From: Alkalihalobacillus sp. BA299
GTDB taxonomy: Bacteria > Bacillota > Bacilli > Bacillales > Bacillaceae_F
Direction: 5' to 3'
Length of the DNA: 41,062 nucleotides
Assembly (NCBI RefSeq): GCF_017745675.1
Contig: NZ_JAFLJM010000029.1
Location: forward strand, 1 to 41,062
Numbering within the stretch: the first letter of the stretch is position 1; the number at the start of each line of letters is the position of its first letter. A model generated the notes under the pieces. The model saw only the letters and a program-made list of their open reading frames with translations. It was not told the origin of the DNA and made no database searches. Below, piece after piece: positions 7,152-14,800 of the stretch. Both the position numbers and the translations under genes were made by a program.

Positions 7152-7295
7152 GGTGCACCCACCGACAAGCGAGACTTCCTTCACCTCCGTACGATGAGCC
7201 AACACCGACTCACTAACGAACACCCGAGTTTCATTTATCTGAAACGGAAGACTCCAGTACATACTCCGCTGACCAGTCGCTTCTGCTTTTCGTGT
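7152..7295 (+). repeat. Degenerate family A repeat
   Basis: It resembles A3-A5 (CACCCACCGAC, ACTTCCTTCACCTCCGTACGAT, CTCCAGTACATACTCCGCTG, TTCTGCTTTTCGT) but has many changes and weakened end pairing, so it is an old copy. It starts right after the yuiA terminator. Confidence 0.65.
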
Positions 7296-7422
7296 AATGT
7301 TCACGAGTCGTTCAAGTATTCTATATTGACGCCTGTACGTAGATTAAGTAAACTAACCTTTGTAGCATTATGTATAGGTTCAAGTGAAAGTGAAAGTGCT
7401 TTTTTATTTGGGGGTGCAAGTA

Positions 7423-7752
7423 GTGGATTTTCTTATGGGTTTGCCCGTGTTAATCATATCAATACTATTATTTTTAATTTTATTTTTTGGGATCGGTTTT
7501 TTATTAAATATGATTTTACGTTCGACTTGGGTAATGGCTATTATCTATCCGATTGTCGTCATCTTAATTGTAGATAATGTTGAATTTTGGGATTATTTTA
7601 CAGCTCCGATTGTATCATTCCAAGCTCTGGGCGCTGATTTAATTTCGCTAAAGCCAGCTGACTTTATTATTTTGGCAAGCGGTTTGCTAGGAGCTATTTT
7701 ATCAGGCATTATTATTAAGTTGCTTCGCGCCAAAGGATATCGAATGTTTTAA
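7423..7752 (+). CDS. yuiB: Membrane protein YuiB
   Basis: About 109 residues with three predicted membrane helices: LPVLIISILLFLILFFGIGF at the N-terminus, a second around WVMAIIYPIVVILIV and a third around FIILASGLLGAILSGI. The C-terminus ends in basic residues, probably cytoplasmic. GTG at 7423 is preceded six bases upstream by GGGGGTG; the more upstream in-frame GTG at 7384 has no ribosome site. Synteny with yuiA and yuiC gives the name. The function is not known and no catalytic motif is visible. Confidence 0.8.
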   Translation: MDFLMGLPVLIISILLFLILFFGIGFLLNMILRSTWVMAIIYPIVVILIVDNVEFWDYFTAPIVSFQALGADLISLKPADFIILASGLLGAILSGIIIKLLRAKGYRMF

Positions 7753-7767
7753 CCTTTAGAATAACCG

Positions 7768-7800
7768 GATCTGCCTTTCATTAGGTAGGTCTTTTTATTT
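7768..7800 (+). terminator. Intrinsic terminator of yuiB
   Basis: A nine-pair stem with two wobbles (7768-7776 with 7783-7791) is followed by TTTTTATTTT. Confidence 0.65.
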
Positions 7801-7925
7801 TGTCTCCAAAAAAGGAGTTACATTTAAAAAGTCTGAAAAATGCAAAAGATAATCCCTTTCTTCCTCTTTTTTGAATAATTTTTTTCGGAAATGGAGATGC
7901 TTAGTCAATGAGAGGAGTGAAGAAA

Positions 7926-8612
7926 ATGGAAATTGCGAAAAATACATTTCGCAGATTAGCCATGACGATTATGTTTGGTTTAGCATTTTTCTCAACGTAT
8001 CAAACACTCTCGGGTGTGGGTACCGAAGAATTTACAAATTGGGCCAAGCTTAAGTTATTAGAGCGGCCTATTGTGAGTGAAAGTGCAATGAAGGATACTC
8101 ATTTATTGAAAAAAAAATTACCGAAAATACAGCATGGATATGCAGCAAAATCAGTGCCTGTTATTGATACCGATCATGTATCTTTAGATGATGCAATTGA
8201 TTGGCAGAGATACCCTTCAAAAAAGGTGGTTGCAACAGGTTATACTGCAGGTCATGAGTCTACTGGGAAAAATCCGGGACATCCAAGTTATGGTATTACA
8301 TATTCTGGAGTTCAGGTGCGAAGAGATTTGTATTCAACAATTGCAGCAGACCCCAGTACTTTCCCGATCGGGAGTATTTTGTATATTCCAGGGTATGGAT
8401 ATGGTGTAGTGGCCGATACAGGTTCAGCCATTAAAGGAAATAAGATCGATTTGTACTATGAAACGGTAGAAGAAGTCTTTGAGCATTGGGGAAAAAGGGA
8501 AGTTGAAGTTTATCTTGTAAAAGAAGGAAATGGACAATTGTCGGAGCAGGAGCTCATTGATTTAAATGAAAATGAAGCAGTTCAAGTATTTCGAAGACAA
8601 ATGTCATTCTAA
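7926..8612 (+). CDS. yuiC: 3D-domain secreted/cell-wall protein YuiC
   Basis: About 228 residues. A single N-terminal hydrophobic segment (TIMFGLAFFSTYQTLSGV) acts as a signal or membrane anchor. The C-terminal half is a 3D (Asp-Asp-Asp) domain with a double-psi beta-barrel fold: VVATGYTAG, then the aspartates in VVADTGSAIKG and KIDLYYE. Related proteins (YuiC, the stationary-phase Sps/Rpf-like muralytic group) cleave peptidoglycan as lytic transglycosylases; that activity is from family knowledge. ATG at 7926 follows GAGGAGTGAAG. It is transcribed separately from yuiB, which has its own terminator. Confidence 0.85.
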   Translation: MEIAKNTFRRLAMTIMFGLAFFSTYQTLSGVGTEEFTNWAKLKLLERPIVSESAMKDTHLLKKKLPKIQHGYAAKSVPVIDTDHVSLDDAIDWQRYPSKKVVATGYTAGHESTGKNPGHPSYGITYSGVQVRRDLYSTIAADPSTFPIGSILYIPGYGYGVVADTGSAIKGNKIDLYYETVEEVFEHWGKREVEVYLVKEGNGQLSEQELIDLNENEAVQVFRRQMSF

Positions 8613-8666
8613 CTGTGAGTAAAAAAAGTATAATTTCAAAGTAAACAATGATTATATTAAAAAAGG

Positions 8667-8775
8667 AAAGAGACTGACCTTTACCAACAGCGGTATCAGG
8701 CACCTTTAGAATAGTAAAGTATATTCCTATGTAATGAAAAGGAGGCTGGCATTGTGGAGTCAGTCTCTTTTGTTG
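8667..8775 (+). terminator. Long-loop terminator-like hairpin after yuiC
   Basis: A 12-bp perfect stem (8667-8678 with 8759-8770) encloses an 80-nt loop that itself contains CTTTAC/GTAAAG (8679-8684 with 8714-8719). The T-run is broken (TTTTGTTG). The loop may be an insertion into an older terminator. Confidence 0.5.
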
Positions 8776-8835
8776 CTTACAGATAGTGGTGTTCAGATAT
8801 TTATTTTTACTGTATGATTATGCCATTATTTTTAA

Positions 8836-9648
8836 TTATACATCTAGTAATGGGTCTTTTCCATTAAATGGTGGATATTTTTCTGGATGTAACAATGCGG
8901 CAACCTTTTGTAATCCAACGAATAATCGCGGTGACGGTCGACAAAATAGTGGCTCATCCAGTACATGAATTTTATTATCTATAACAGGAGCAAATCTGTC
9001 CCAACCAGGGCGCTTCTTAACGATTTCAGGATTCACTTTATCATGGTCTACCCCTACCCAAACTAAGCAAATGTGATCAGGCTTTCTCTGCATGACATCT
9101 TCCCAATCAGTTTGGACGCTTGCTCGGTCCATATCTTCAAAAACGTTTGTACCACCTGCTAAACGGCTAATTTCAGTAAGCCAATTTGTACCACCAGGAG
9201 TAAACACAGGCTTCGGCCACCATTCCCAATATAAGCGTGGTTTATCGATAATTCCTTTACTGATCGTTTCGTACTCATGAATAAGAGAGTGAATACGTTC
9301 TACAATGTTTTTTGCTGTCTCTTGGTTTTCGGTTATTTCACCAATCTTTAAAAGGTCTTCACAAATCTCTTCAAGAGAATTTGGGTTAAGCACGATGTGT
9401 GGAAGGTTTCGTTCTTTTAAACGCTCGATATTCTTCTCCATGCCAGGAACGCTCAATGATGCCAACACGAGATCTGGCTTAAGTGAAGCTAACTTATCCA
9501 TGTCAATATTTAGATCAGGGCCAAGACGTGGCAATGTTTGAATGGATTTGGGCCAATCTGAATAGTCATCAATCGCTATAAGTTGCTCTTCAAGACCTAA
9601 ATATCCAAGTAGTTCAGTATTGCTAGGACATATTGAAATAATTTTCAC
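8836..9648 (-). CDS. BtuF-like periplasmic-binding-fold protein without a signal peptide
   Basis: A 270-aa protein of the cobalamin/Fe-siderophore binding fold (helical-backbone metal receptor). It begins MKIISICPSNTELLGYLGLE, the first strand of the mature domain, and LKPDLVLASL is the family's middle motif. Tryptophan-rich stretches (WEWWPKPVF, SVQTDWEDV) fit a cobalamin-like ligand. Unlike true BtuF it has no signal peptide and no lipobox, and no permease or ATPase gene is next to it, so it is probably cytoplasmic. Ligand and partner are unknown. The ATG at 9648 is preceded by GGGGGAGAAACCGGTGAAA. An AT-rich palindrome lies about 46 bp upstream. Confidence 0.8.
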   Translation of the reverse strand: MKIISICPSNTELLGYLGLEEQLIAIDDYSDWPKSIQTLPRLGPDLNIDMDKLASLKPDLVLASLSVPGMEKNIERLKERNLPHIVLNPNSLEEICEDLLKIGEITENQETAKNIVERIHSLIHEYETISKGIIDKPRLYWEWWPKPVFTPGGTNWLTEISRLAGGTNVFEDMDRASVQTDWEDVMQRKPDHICLVWVGVDHDKVNPEIVKKRPGWDRFAPVIDNKIHVLDEPLFCRPSPRLFVGLQKVAALLHPEKYPPFNGKDPLLDV

Positions 9649-9693
9649 CGGTTTCTCCCCCTACATATGATTATATTTAAAGCTAAGTTATTC

Positions 9694-9713
9694 ATTATTC
9701 ATTGATGAATAAT
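9694..9713. promoter_or_regulatory. Palindrome upstream of the BtuF-like gene
   Basis: ATTATTCAT-TG-ATGAATAAT is a perfect 9-bp inverted repeat about 46 bp before the minus-strand start codon. It is a candidate repressor site; no regulator can be named. Confidence 0.45.
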
Positions 9714-9811
9714 TTAATTCAACTAATGATCTAAGCTTTACAAAAGTGTACTAGGCATAATGCTGGTGATCTGGGCATAACATAAGTGACTTAAGCTATA
9801 CTTAAGCACAG

Positions 9812-9887
9812 ATAAAAAAGAAGGTGACTCAAAAGAAAAGAGTCAGGCTCCTTAATTAGACGGAGCGCAAACACTAATGAGTCACCT
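9812..9887 (-). terminator. Intrinsic terminator of yuiD with a long loop
   Basis: AGGTGACTCA (9822-9831) pairs with TGAGTCACCT (9878-9887). The 46-nt loop holds a second hairpin, GCTCC/GGAGC (9847-9851 with 9862-9866). On the minus strand it is followed by TTCTTTTTTAT. Confidence 0.75.
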
Positions 9888-9899
9888 GCTTTACATTTA

Positions 9900-10373
9900 C
9901 TATAACATTGCGTGAAGGAAAAGTGTTAAAACAATTCCTAATAGTCCACCAAAAAACACTTCTATTGGTTGATGTCCTAACAGTTCCTTTAATTCTTTTC
10001 TTTTTTCTTCTTCTTGCATTTTCGGCCAAGATTTTACTTCATCAACTAATTTATTAAAGTCAGCAACAAGCTGATTGAGGACTGTTGCATGATAGCCTGC
10101 GTGTCTTCTAATTCCAGTTGCATCAAACATCACGATAATCCCAAATACAGTAGAAATCGCAAATAGAGGTGAATTAAAGCCTTCTTCAAGAGCTATTGCT
10201 GTGGCGAGTGCAGTAACAGCCGCTGAGTGAGAGCTAGGCATTCCTCCAGTACTCGTAAGTAAAGTCCAATCAACTTTTCGTGTAGGAATAAAAGCTAGTG
10301 GTACTTTAATAAATTGAGCGAAACCGATCGCTATGAGTGCCGCCCATAAAGGGAAATTATGAAATAGGTCCAT
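9900..10373 (-). CDS. yuiD: Divergent PAP2-family membrane protein YuiD
   Basis: A 157-aa integral membrane protein of the acid phosphatase/vanadium-haloperoxidase-related (DUF212) family. The phosphatase-like motif GGMPSSHSAAVTALATA lies near residue 45 and GIRRHAGYHATVLNQL near residue 90. Together they recall the PAP2 motifs, although the family's activity is unproven. GVVFGGLLGI-type helices close the protein. A single strong terminator follows. yuiD normally follows yuiC in B. subtilis; here it is inverted and separated from yuiC by the BtuF-like gene. Confidence 0.85.
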   Translation of the reverse strand: MDLFHNFPLWAALIAIGFAQFIKVPLAFIPTRKVDWTLLTSTGGMPSSHSAAVTALATAIALEEGFNSPLFAISTVFGIIVMFDATGIRRHAGYHATVLNQLVADFNKLVDEVKSWPKMQEEEKRKELKELLGHQPIEVFFGGLLGIVLTLFLHAML

Positions 10374-10521
10374 AGTTCTACTTTCGTCCTTTCTATATAA
10401 AAGAAACTAGTGTATGACTTTATATTTGCAATATGATAATACTTAGTTTATGTTTTCAGTGAGCTGACATACTTTCTAATCCGTATATTTGTAATTTGTA
10501 ACATGTAAAGAGGTGAAATGA

Positions 10522-10905
10522 ATGGATCAACCGTTATATCCACTAGAATACTATGAATTTTTTGTTAAATTCAATGAAGGTGACTATTATACATGTCACG
10601 ACTTATTAGAAGAAATTTGGATGACAGATAAAAGTAATGATTTCCTCAAGGGTATGTTACAAATGACTGTTGCCATTTATCATTACGAGTATGGAAATGT
10701 GAAAGGAGCCAGACTAATGATGGCTGCGGGACTCCGATATATCCAACCGTACCGACCATTTTACTGGGGTGTTGACCTAGAAGAAATTAATCAATTTATT
10801 AAAATATGCTTGTCCATTATACCACAGGACATCGAACGCGTCCCGTTTGAAAAAGTAAATGAATTACCGAAACTTCCACAGCTCGCTCTGTATTTGCAAG
10901 AATAA
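10522..10905 (+). CDS. DUF309 family protein
   Basis: A 127-aa, all-helical protein with the family signature TCHDLLEEIWM near residue 30 followed by FLKGMLQMTVAIYHYEYGN. In DUF309 the H-D-x-x-E-x-x-W pattern is the conserved core; its function is unknown. The protein is soluble, with no signal peptide. ATG at 10522 follows AGAGGTGAAATGA. It is divergent from yuiD and lies upstream of the structured element before pepA. Confidence 0.8.
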   Translation: MDQPLYPLEYYEFFVKFNEGDYYTCHDLLEEIWMTDKSNDFLKGMLQMTVAIYHYEYGNVKGARLMMAAGLRYIQPYRPFYWGVDLEEINQFIKICLSIIPQDIERVPFEKVNELPKLPQLALYLQE

Positions 10906-10961
10906 AAATAAATTCGATACTCGAAATAAATAATGAAGTTAGTTATAATAAAGTGAAACTT

Positions 10962-11135
10962 CATTCAGTGGGGGCATTTTTCCCCTACTGAATGTTAGTT
11001 GAACCAATCGGGTTGTTACTGAGGCCCACACGATGTGGGTCACACAGACGTTGCCACAGGACGTGGCGACCTTAGTCTGTGTTCCATCGTCTCCCACTTT
11101 GTCTTCTTTGTATCTTCAAAGCCTTGAAGTGGGAG
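10962..11135 (+). ncRNA. Highly structured non-coding element upstream of pepA
   Basis: Five perfect stems follow one another. CATTCAGT (10962-10969) pairs with ACTGAATG (10987-10994) around GGGG/CCCC. CCCACA (11025-11030) pairs with TGTGGG (11034-11039). ACACAGAC (11042-11049) pairs with GTCTGTGT (11075-11082) and encloses GCCAC/GTGGC (11053-11057 with 11063-11067). CTCCCACTT (11091-11099) pairs with AAGTGGGAG (11127-11135) and encloses CTTTG/CAAAG. G+C content is clearly above that of the flanks and no coding frame fits. It ends about 40 nt before the pepA ribosome site. It could be a leader RNA, a free small RNA or a hairpin-ended mobile element. I cannot match it to a named family. Confidence 0.6.
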
Positions 11136-11183
11136 TCTTAGCGCCAGTTAAACGGGATAAACGTATTATAACTAGGAGGACTA

Positions 11184-12695
11184 ATGATGATGTATAAAAT
11201 TCAAGCATTTAATGAATGGAATAATGAAGAAGCAGATGGACTTTTTGTTGGATTATTTGAAGATGATAAAAAATGGTCAGAAGGCTTAAAGGAGCTAGAC
11301 GTCGCATTAAATGGTATGTTAAAAAAGCTGTTAAAAGAAAAGCATTTTACCGGAAAATTAAATAATATCTTTTCATTCCATACGTTAGAAAAGCTGAAAG
11401 CAAAAAAAGTATATATAGTCGGTGTTGGTAAGGAAACAGACGGACAGGATGAACAATTACGTAGTGCGTTTGCGCAACTAGGTAAAACGATTCAAAGGGA
11501 TCAACTTCAACATGTAGCTGTGCTTTTAGATTCGTTTGTAAAAGAAGAAAAGGACGAGGCACATTGCAGCTTTCTGCTCTCTGAAGCCATTGAGCTTACG
11601 AGCTATAAAGTGGCAGATTACAAAGAAAAAGACAATCGAGTCGAGAAGCGCTTAGAAAGTGTAACCGTCTTCACAACTGCACTAGAACAACCTCTGTTAG
11701 AAGAACTTCAAGCCGGAAAGGTGTATGGAAATGGGACGAACCTTGCCCGAACACTCGTCAATACACCAGGAAATTTAATGACACCGACAGATTTAGCAGA
11801 GTCTGCAAAGGACATTGCAGATCGACATGGAATGGAAATCGAGATTTTAGAACGAGAAGATATGGAAAAGCTCGGTATGGGAGCGCTTCTCGCTGTTGCC
11901 CAAGGAAGTGAGCAACCCCCAAAAATGATTGTCATAAAGTATCAAGGAAAGAAAGAGTGGAAGGATGTGCTCGCTTTTGTAGGGAAAGGACTTACATTTG
12001 ATTCGGGTGGGATCAGCATTAAACCGAGAGAAAATATGCATGAAATGAAAATGGATATGGGCGGTGCAGCAGCTGTTCTCGGTGCGATGGATATTATCGG
12101 TCAAATGAAGCCAGAAACGAATGTGCTTGCCGTCATTCCATCTTCAGAAAATTTACTGAATGGACAAGCGATGAAGCCAGGTGATGTTATTACAACGATG
12201 AGTGGGAAAACGATTGAAGTCAGAAATACGGATGCAGAAGGTCGATTAATTTTAGCGGATGGCGTTACATATGCGAAACATCTCGGTGCGAGCTACTTAG
12301 TTGATGTAGCAACGCTTACAGGAGCAGTGATTATTGCTTTAGGTGAATATACGACTGGGGCTATAACGAATAATGAAGAGTTTATGGAGAAATTGCTGTA
12401 TTCGGCTTACGAATCAGGAGAGTGGGTATGGAGACTTCCGAGTTTTGAGCCGTATCGAAAAATGTTGAAAACGAGTGATGTTGCAGATTTGAACAATTCT
12501 CCAGGGCGTCCAGCTGGTAGTATTACTGCCGGATTGTTTGTCGGTGAGTTTGCTGGTAATACACCGTGGATACATCTCGATATTGCAGGAACAGCATGGA
12601 GCTCAAAAGGTACAGAAACAGGACCAAAAGGAGGTACTGGAGCGATGGCGCGTACATTAGCAGCACTCGCTGAGCAATTTGATCCAAACGAATAA
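11184..12695 (+). CDS. pepA: Leucyl (cytosol) aminopeptidase, M17 family
   Basis: A zinc/manganese enzyme that removes N-terminal residues from peptides in the cytosol, usually as a hexamer. At 503 aa it has normal length. The N-terminal macro-like domain spans roughly residues 1-165. The catalytic domain contains VGKGLTFDSGG (metal-binding Lys and Asp), MKMDMGGAAAVLGA and the M17 signature NTDAEGRL. Three consecutive ATGs (11184, 11187, 11190) follow AGGAGG; 11187 has the best spacing, and the longest form is given. It corresponds to B. subtilis yuiE, with yuiF further downstream but displaced by the nag and TRAP genes. Confidence 0.95.
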   Translation: MMMYKIQAFNEWNNEEADGLFVGLFEDDKKWSEGLKELDVALNGMLKKLLKEKHFTGKLNNIFSFHTLEKLKAKKVYIVGVGKETDGQDEQLRSAFAQLGKTIQRDQLQHVAVLLDSFVKEEKDEAHCSFLLSEAIELTSYKVADYKEKDNRVEKRLESVTVFTTALEQPLLEELQAGKVYGNGTNLARTLVNTPGNLMTPTDLAESAKDIADRHGMEIEILEREDMEKLGMGALLAVAQGSEQPPKMIVIKYQGKKEWKDVLAFVGKGLTFDSGGISIKPRENMHEMKMDMGGAAAVLGAMDIIGQMKPETNVLAVIPSSENLLNGQAMKPGDVITTMSGKTIEVRNTDAEGRLILADGVTYAKHLGASYLVDVATLTGAVIIALGEYTTGAITNNEEFMEKLLYSAYESGEWVWRLPSFEPYRKMLKTSDVADLNNSPGRPAGSITAGLFVGEFAGNTPWIHLDIAGTAWSSKGTETGPKGGTGAMARTLAALAEQFDPNE

Positions 12696-12713
12696 GTGTA
12701 AAGTAACAATAAT

Positions 12714-12753
12714 AAAGTACCTGACTCAGTCGTTGGCGAATCAGGTACTTTAA
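12714..12753 (+). terminator. Terminator-like hairpin after pepA
   Basis: AAAGTACCTGA (12714-12724) pairs with TCAGGTACTTT (12741-12751). The T-run that follows is short. Confidence 0.65.
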
Positions 12754-12782
12754 TTAGTTCAGGAACATCGAGTGGATGAGTA

Positions 12783-12925
12783 GGTCGAAAAATGTCTGGT
12801 GGTGTCGAGAAATCGATAAATGGTCCAAAGTTAAAAATAAAATACGTGAAGTTGAAAATAAAAGCCACGACCTTGAAAATAAATCATTGAAAGTTGGAAG
12901 AAAAGTACACAAACTAGAAAAAATA
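12783..12925. repeat. Degenerate tandem repeat, period about 20-22 bp
   Basis: Several loosely conserved units follow one another, for example GAAGTTGAAAATAAAAGCC, GACCTTGAAAATAAATCATT and GAAAGTTGGAAGAAAAGTAC. They interrupt the 476-bp gap between pepA and nagP, which otherwise shows no gene. The origin may be shared with the better-preserved 20-21-bp arrays near 30.8 and 38.0 kb. Confidence 0.5.
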
Positions 12926-13080
12926 ATTTGAAGTTAAGTTTCATCCCTGTTACTGCTAACGAATCAAGGATAAAAACACACAAAAGTTACAAAAATAATT
13001 TAGAAATAGTAGGTAACTTTTATAAAATCACTTTAATACAGCTTAAAATTTCCTTATTTTACTCAACAACAAAAATTATA

Positions 13081-13123
13081 GAAAAACGTCCCAAGGATTC
13101 AGTTTCATCTGGGACGTCTTTTG
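13081..13123 (-). terminator. Intrinsic terminator of nagP
   Basis: ACGTCCCA (13086-13093) pairs with TGGGACGT (13110-13117). On the minus strand TTTTTC follows. Confidence 0.75.
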
Positions 13124-13171
13124 TTAAAAGTATTTACTTTTTGTAAGAAAATTCGTATACGTCACTAATCG

Positions 13172-14563
13172 TTATTTCTTATTGTCTAGCTTTGTTTTCA
13201 TTACATTGGCGACAAATTCGACGTCTGTACCTACAATAATTTGTAAATTTGTATTTCCTAATTTCATCGTTCCTTTTGCTCCGTGTTGCTTTAAGGCTGA
13301 CTCATTTACTTTAGTCATGTCCTTCACGTGCAAGCGGAGTCTCGTCGCGCAATTATCAAGAGTGGAAATATTTTCCTTTCCACCTAAATCGGTTAAGAAA
13401 TGACTTGCCATTGTTTCATATTTGTCTCCAGTTGCTTCACTAGAAACGTCACTAGTGCTATCGTTAATTAGATCATCTTCATCTTCACGGCCTGGTGTTT
13501 TTAAATTCAATTTTTTAATTAAAAAGTAGAATAATACAAAATAAATGGCTCCATAAATCAATCCAATGAAAAATAAAAACAACGGTTTTTCGGCAATACC
13601 AAAGTTTAAAAAGAAATCAATTGCACCAGCTGAAAAGCCGAATCCATGTCGCACTTCAAGAAGATAGGTCAGAGACATGGCGCTTGCTGTTAGTAGTGCG
13701 TGAATGAAATAAAGTAGTGGCGATAAAAACATAAATGAAAACTCAATCGGTTCTGTAATCCCTGTTAAGAAAGCAGTAAAGGCAATACCGATTAGCATTC
13801 CTGAAACTTCTTTTCTTTTATTTTTCCTTGCGGCTAAGATCATTGCAATCGCAGCGGCAGGAAGACCAAACATCATAATCGGGAAGAACCCTGTCATAAA
13901 GACTCCAGCCGATGGATCACCAGCAAAAAATCGATGTAAATCACCAGTTACCCCGTTAAATTCTCCAAATACAAACCAAACTAAACTATTAAGCACATGA
14001 TGTAGACCAATAGGAATAAGAATACGATTTAAAAACCCATAAACCCCAGCCCCAAGAGCACCAGCATCGATAATCCATTGACCAAGGCTGTTAATTGCAT
14101 CTTGAATTGGCGGCCAAACAAAACCGAATAAACCGGCCAGAGCGACCATCGTTGCTGCTGTAATAATTGGTACAAAGCGGCGACCTGCAAAGAAACCTAA
14201 CCAGTCGGGCAATTTAATATTGTGAAAGCGATTGTAAAGAAGACCAGCAATAATACCAGAAATAATTCCACCTAAGATAGCCATATTAATGTTTTCATTA
14301 ATAGCCTGTGTTCCATTTACGAGCACTAAATAACCAATCGCTCCAGCTAATCCAGCTGTTCCATTATTGTCATGAGAGAAGCCAATAGCGACTCCAATCG
14401 CAAATAATAAAGCTAAGTTAGCAAAAATAGCATCACCTGCACTAGCGATAAATGGGATGTTAAGCATATCTTCTTGTCCAAGTCGTAATAATAGGGCAGC
14501 TGCAGGAAGCACAGCGATAGGTAACATTAAGGATTTACCAATTTGTTGTAAAAAATTTAACAT
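13172..14563 (-). CDS. nagP: PTS N-acetylglucosamine-specific EIICB component
   Basis: It imports GlcNAc and phosphorylates it to GlcNAc-6-P using phosphate from HPr via EIIA and its own EIIB domain. The N-terminal ~365 residues form the polytopic EIIC domain (LPIAVLPAAALLLRLGQ, GITEPIEFSFMFLSP). A linker rich in Asp, Glu and Ser leads to EIIB with the phosphocysteine in LDNCATRLRL. There is no EIIA domain, so phosphate must come from a separate EIIA, probably that of the glucose system. The ATG at 14563 follows AAGGAGTGA; the GTG at 14575 overlaps that site. It is divergent from nagA and controlled through the shared operator region. Confidence 0.93.
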   Translation of the reverse strand: MLNFLQQIGKSLMLPIAVLPAAALLLRLGQEDMLNIPFIASAGDAIFANLALLFAIGVAIGFSHDNNGTAGLAGAIGYLVLVNGTQAINENINMAILGGIISGIIAGLLYNRFHNIKLPDWLGFFAGRRFVPIITAATMVALAGLFGFVWPPIQDAINSLGQWIIDAGALGAGVYGFLNRILIPIGLHHVLNSLVWFVFGEFNGVTGDLHRFFAGDPSAGVFMTGFFPIMMFGLPAAAIAMILAARKNKRKEVSGMLIGIAFTAFLTGITEPIEFSFMFLSPLLYFIHALLTASAMSLTYLLEVRHGFGFSAGAIDFFLNFGIAEKPLFLFFIGLIYGAIYFVLFYFLIKKLNLKTPGREDEDDLINDSTSDVSSEATGDKYETMASHFLTDLGGKENISTLDNCATRLRLHVKDMTKVNESALKQHGAKGTMKLGNTNLQIIVGTDVEFVANVMKTKLDNKK

Positions 14564-14588
14564 GAGTATTTTCACTCCTTTAAGTTAT

Positions 14589-14602
14589 TGTTAACGCTTT
14601 CT
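14589..14602 (-). promoter_or_regulatory. cre-like catabolite-response site before nagP
   Basis: On the minus strand AGAAAGCGTTAACA matches the CcpA consensus TGWAARCGYTWNCW except at the first base. It lies between the operator and the nagP start, where CcpA binding would repress. Confidence 0.6.
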
Positions 14603-14630
14603 GTAGAATTACTCTAGCACATAAATATAT

Positions 14631-14646
14631 AGTTGTCTATACCGAT
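14631..14646 (-). promoter_or_regulatory. NagR (YvoA)-type operator for nagP
   Basis: On the minus strand this reads ATCGGTATAGACAACT, differing at one position from the second site at 14732-14747. The sequence resembles the GntR-type operator described for B. subtilis NagR. A TATA-rich -10-like stretch follows immediately in the nagP direction. Confidence 0.8.
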
Positions 14647-14731
14647 TTTGATAAATACTTTAAGCTGTAAAAACCTAATTTCACTAATAATTTAAAGGTT
14701 AAAGAGATTAAATGAAAGAATATAGACCTTT

Positions 14732-14747
14732 ATTGGTATAGACAACT
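14732..14747 (+). promoter_or_regulatory. NagR (YvoA)-type operator for nagA-nagB-nagR
   Basis: ATTGGTATAGACAACT is followed by the -10-like TATAAT at 14749-14754, so bound repressor would block RNA polymerase. It mirrors the site facing nagP. Confidence 0.82.
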
Positions 14748-14800
14748 ATATAATTAATTGTTAAAATAAAAGCGAACATACAAGTAAGGAGCTAAAAGCT

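Noticed and set aside
12407..12868. 153-codon frame on the minus strand over the pepA end
   Set aside because: It overlaps the strongly supported pepA catalytic domain in antisense and continues through its terminator.
12928..13146. 72-codon plus frame before nagP
   Set aside because: AT-rich, no ribosome site, and runs through the nagP terminator hairpin.
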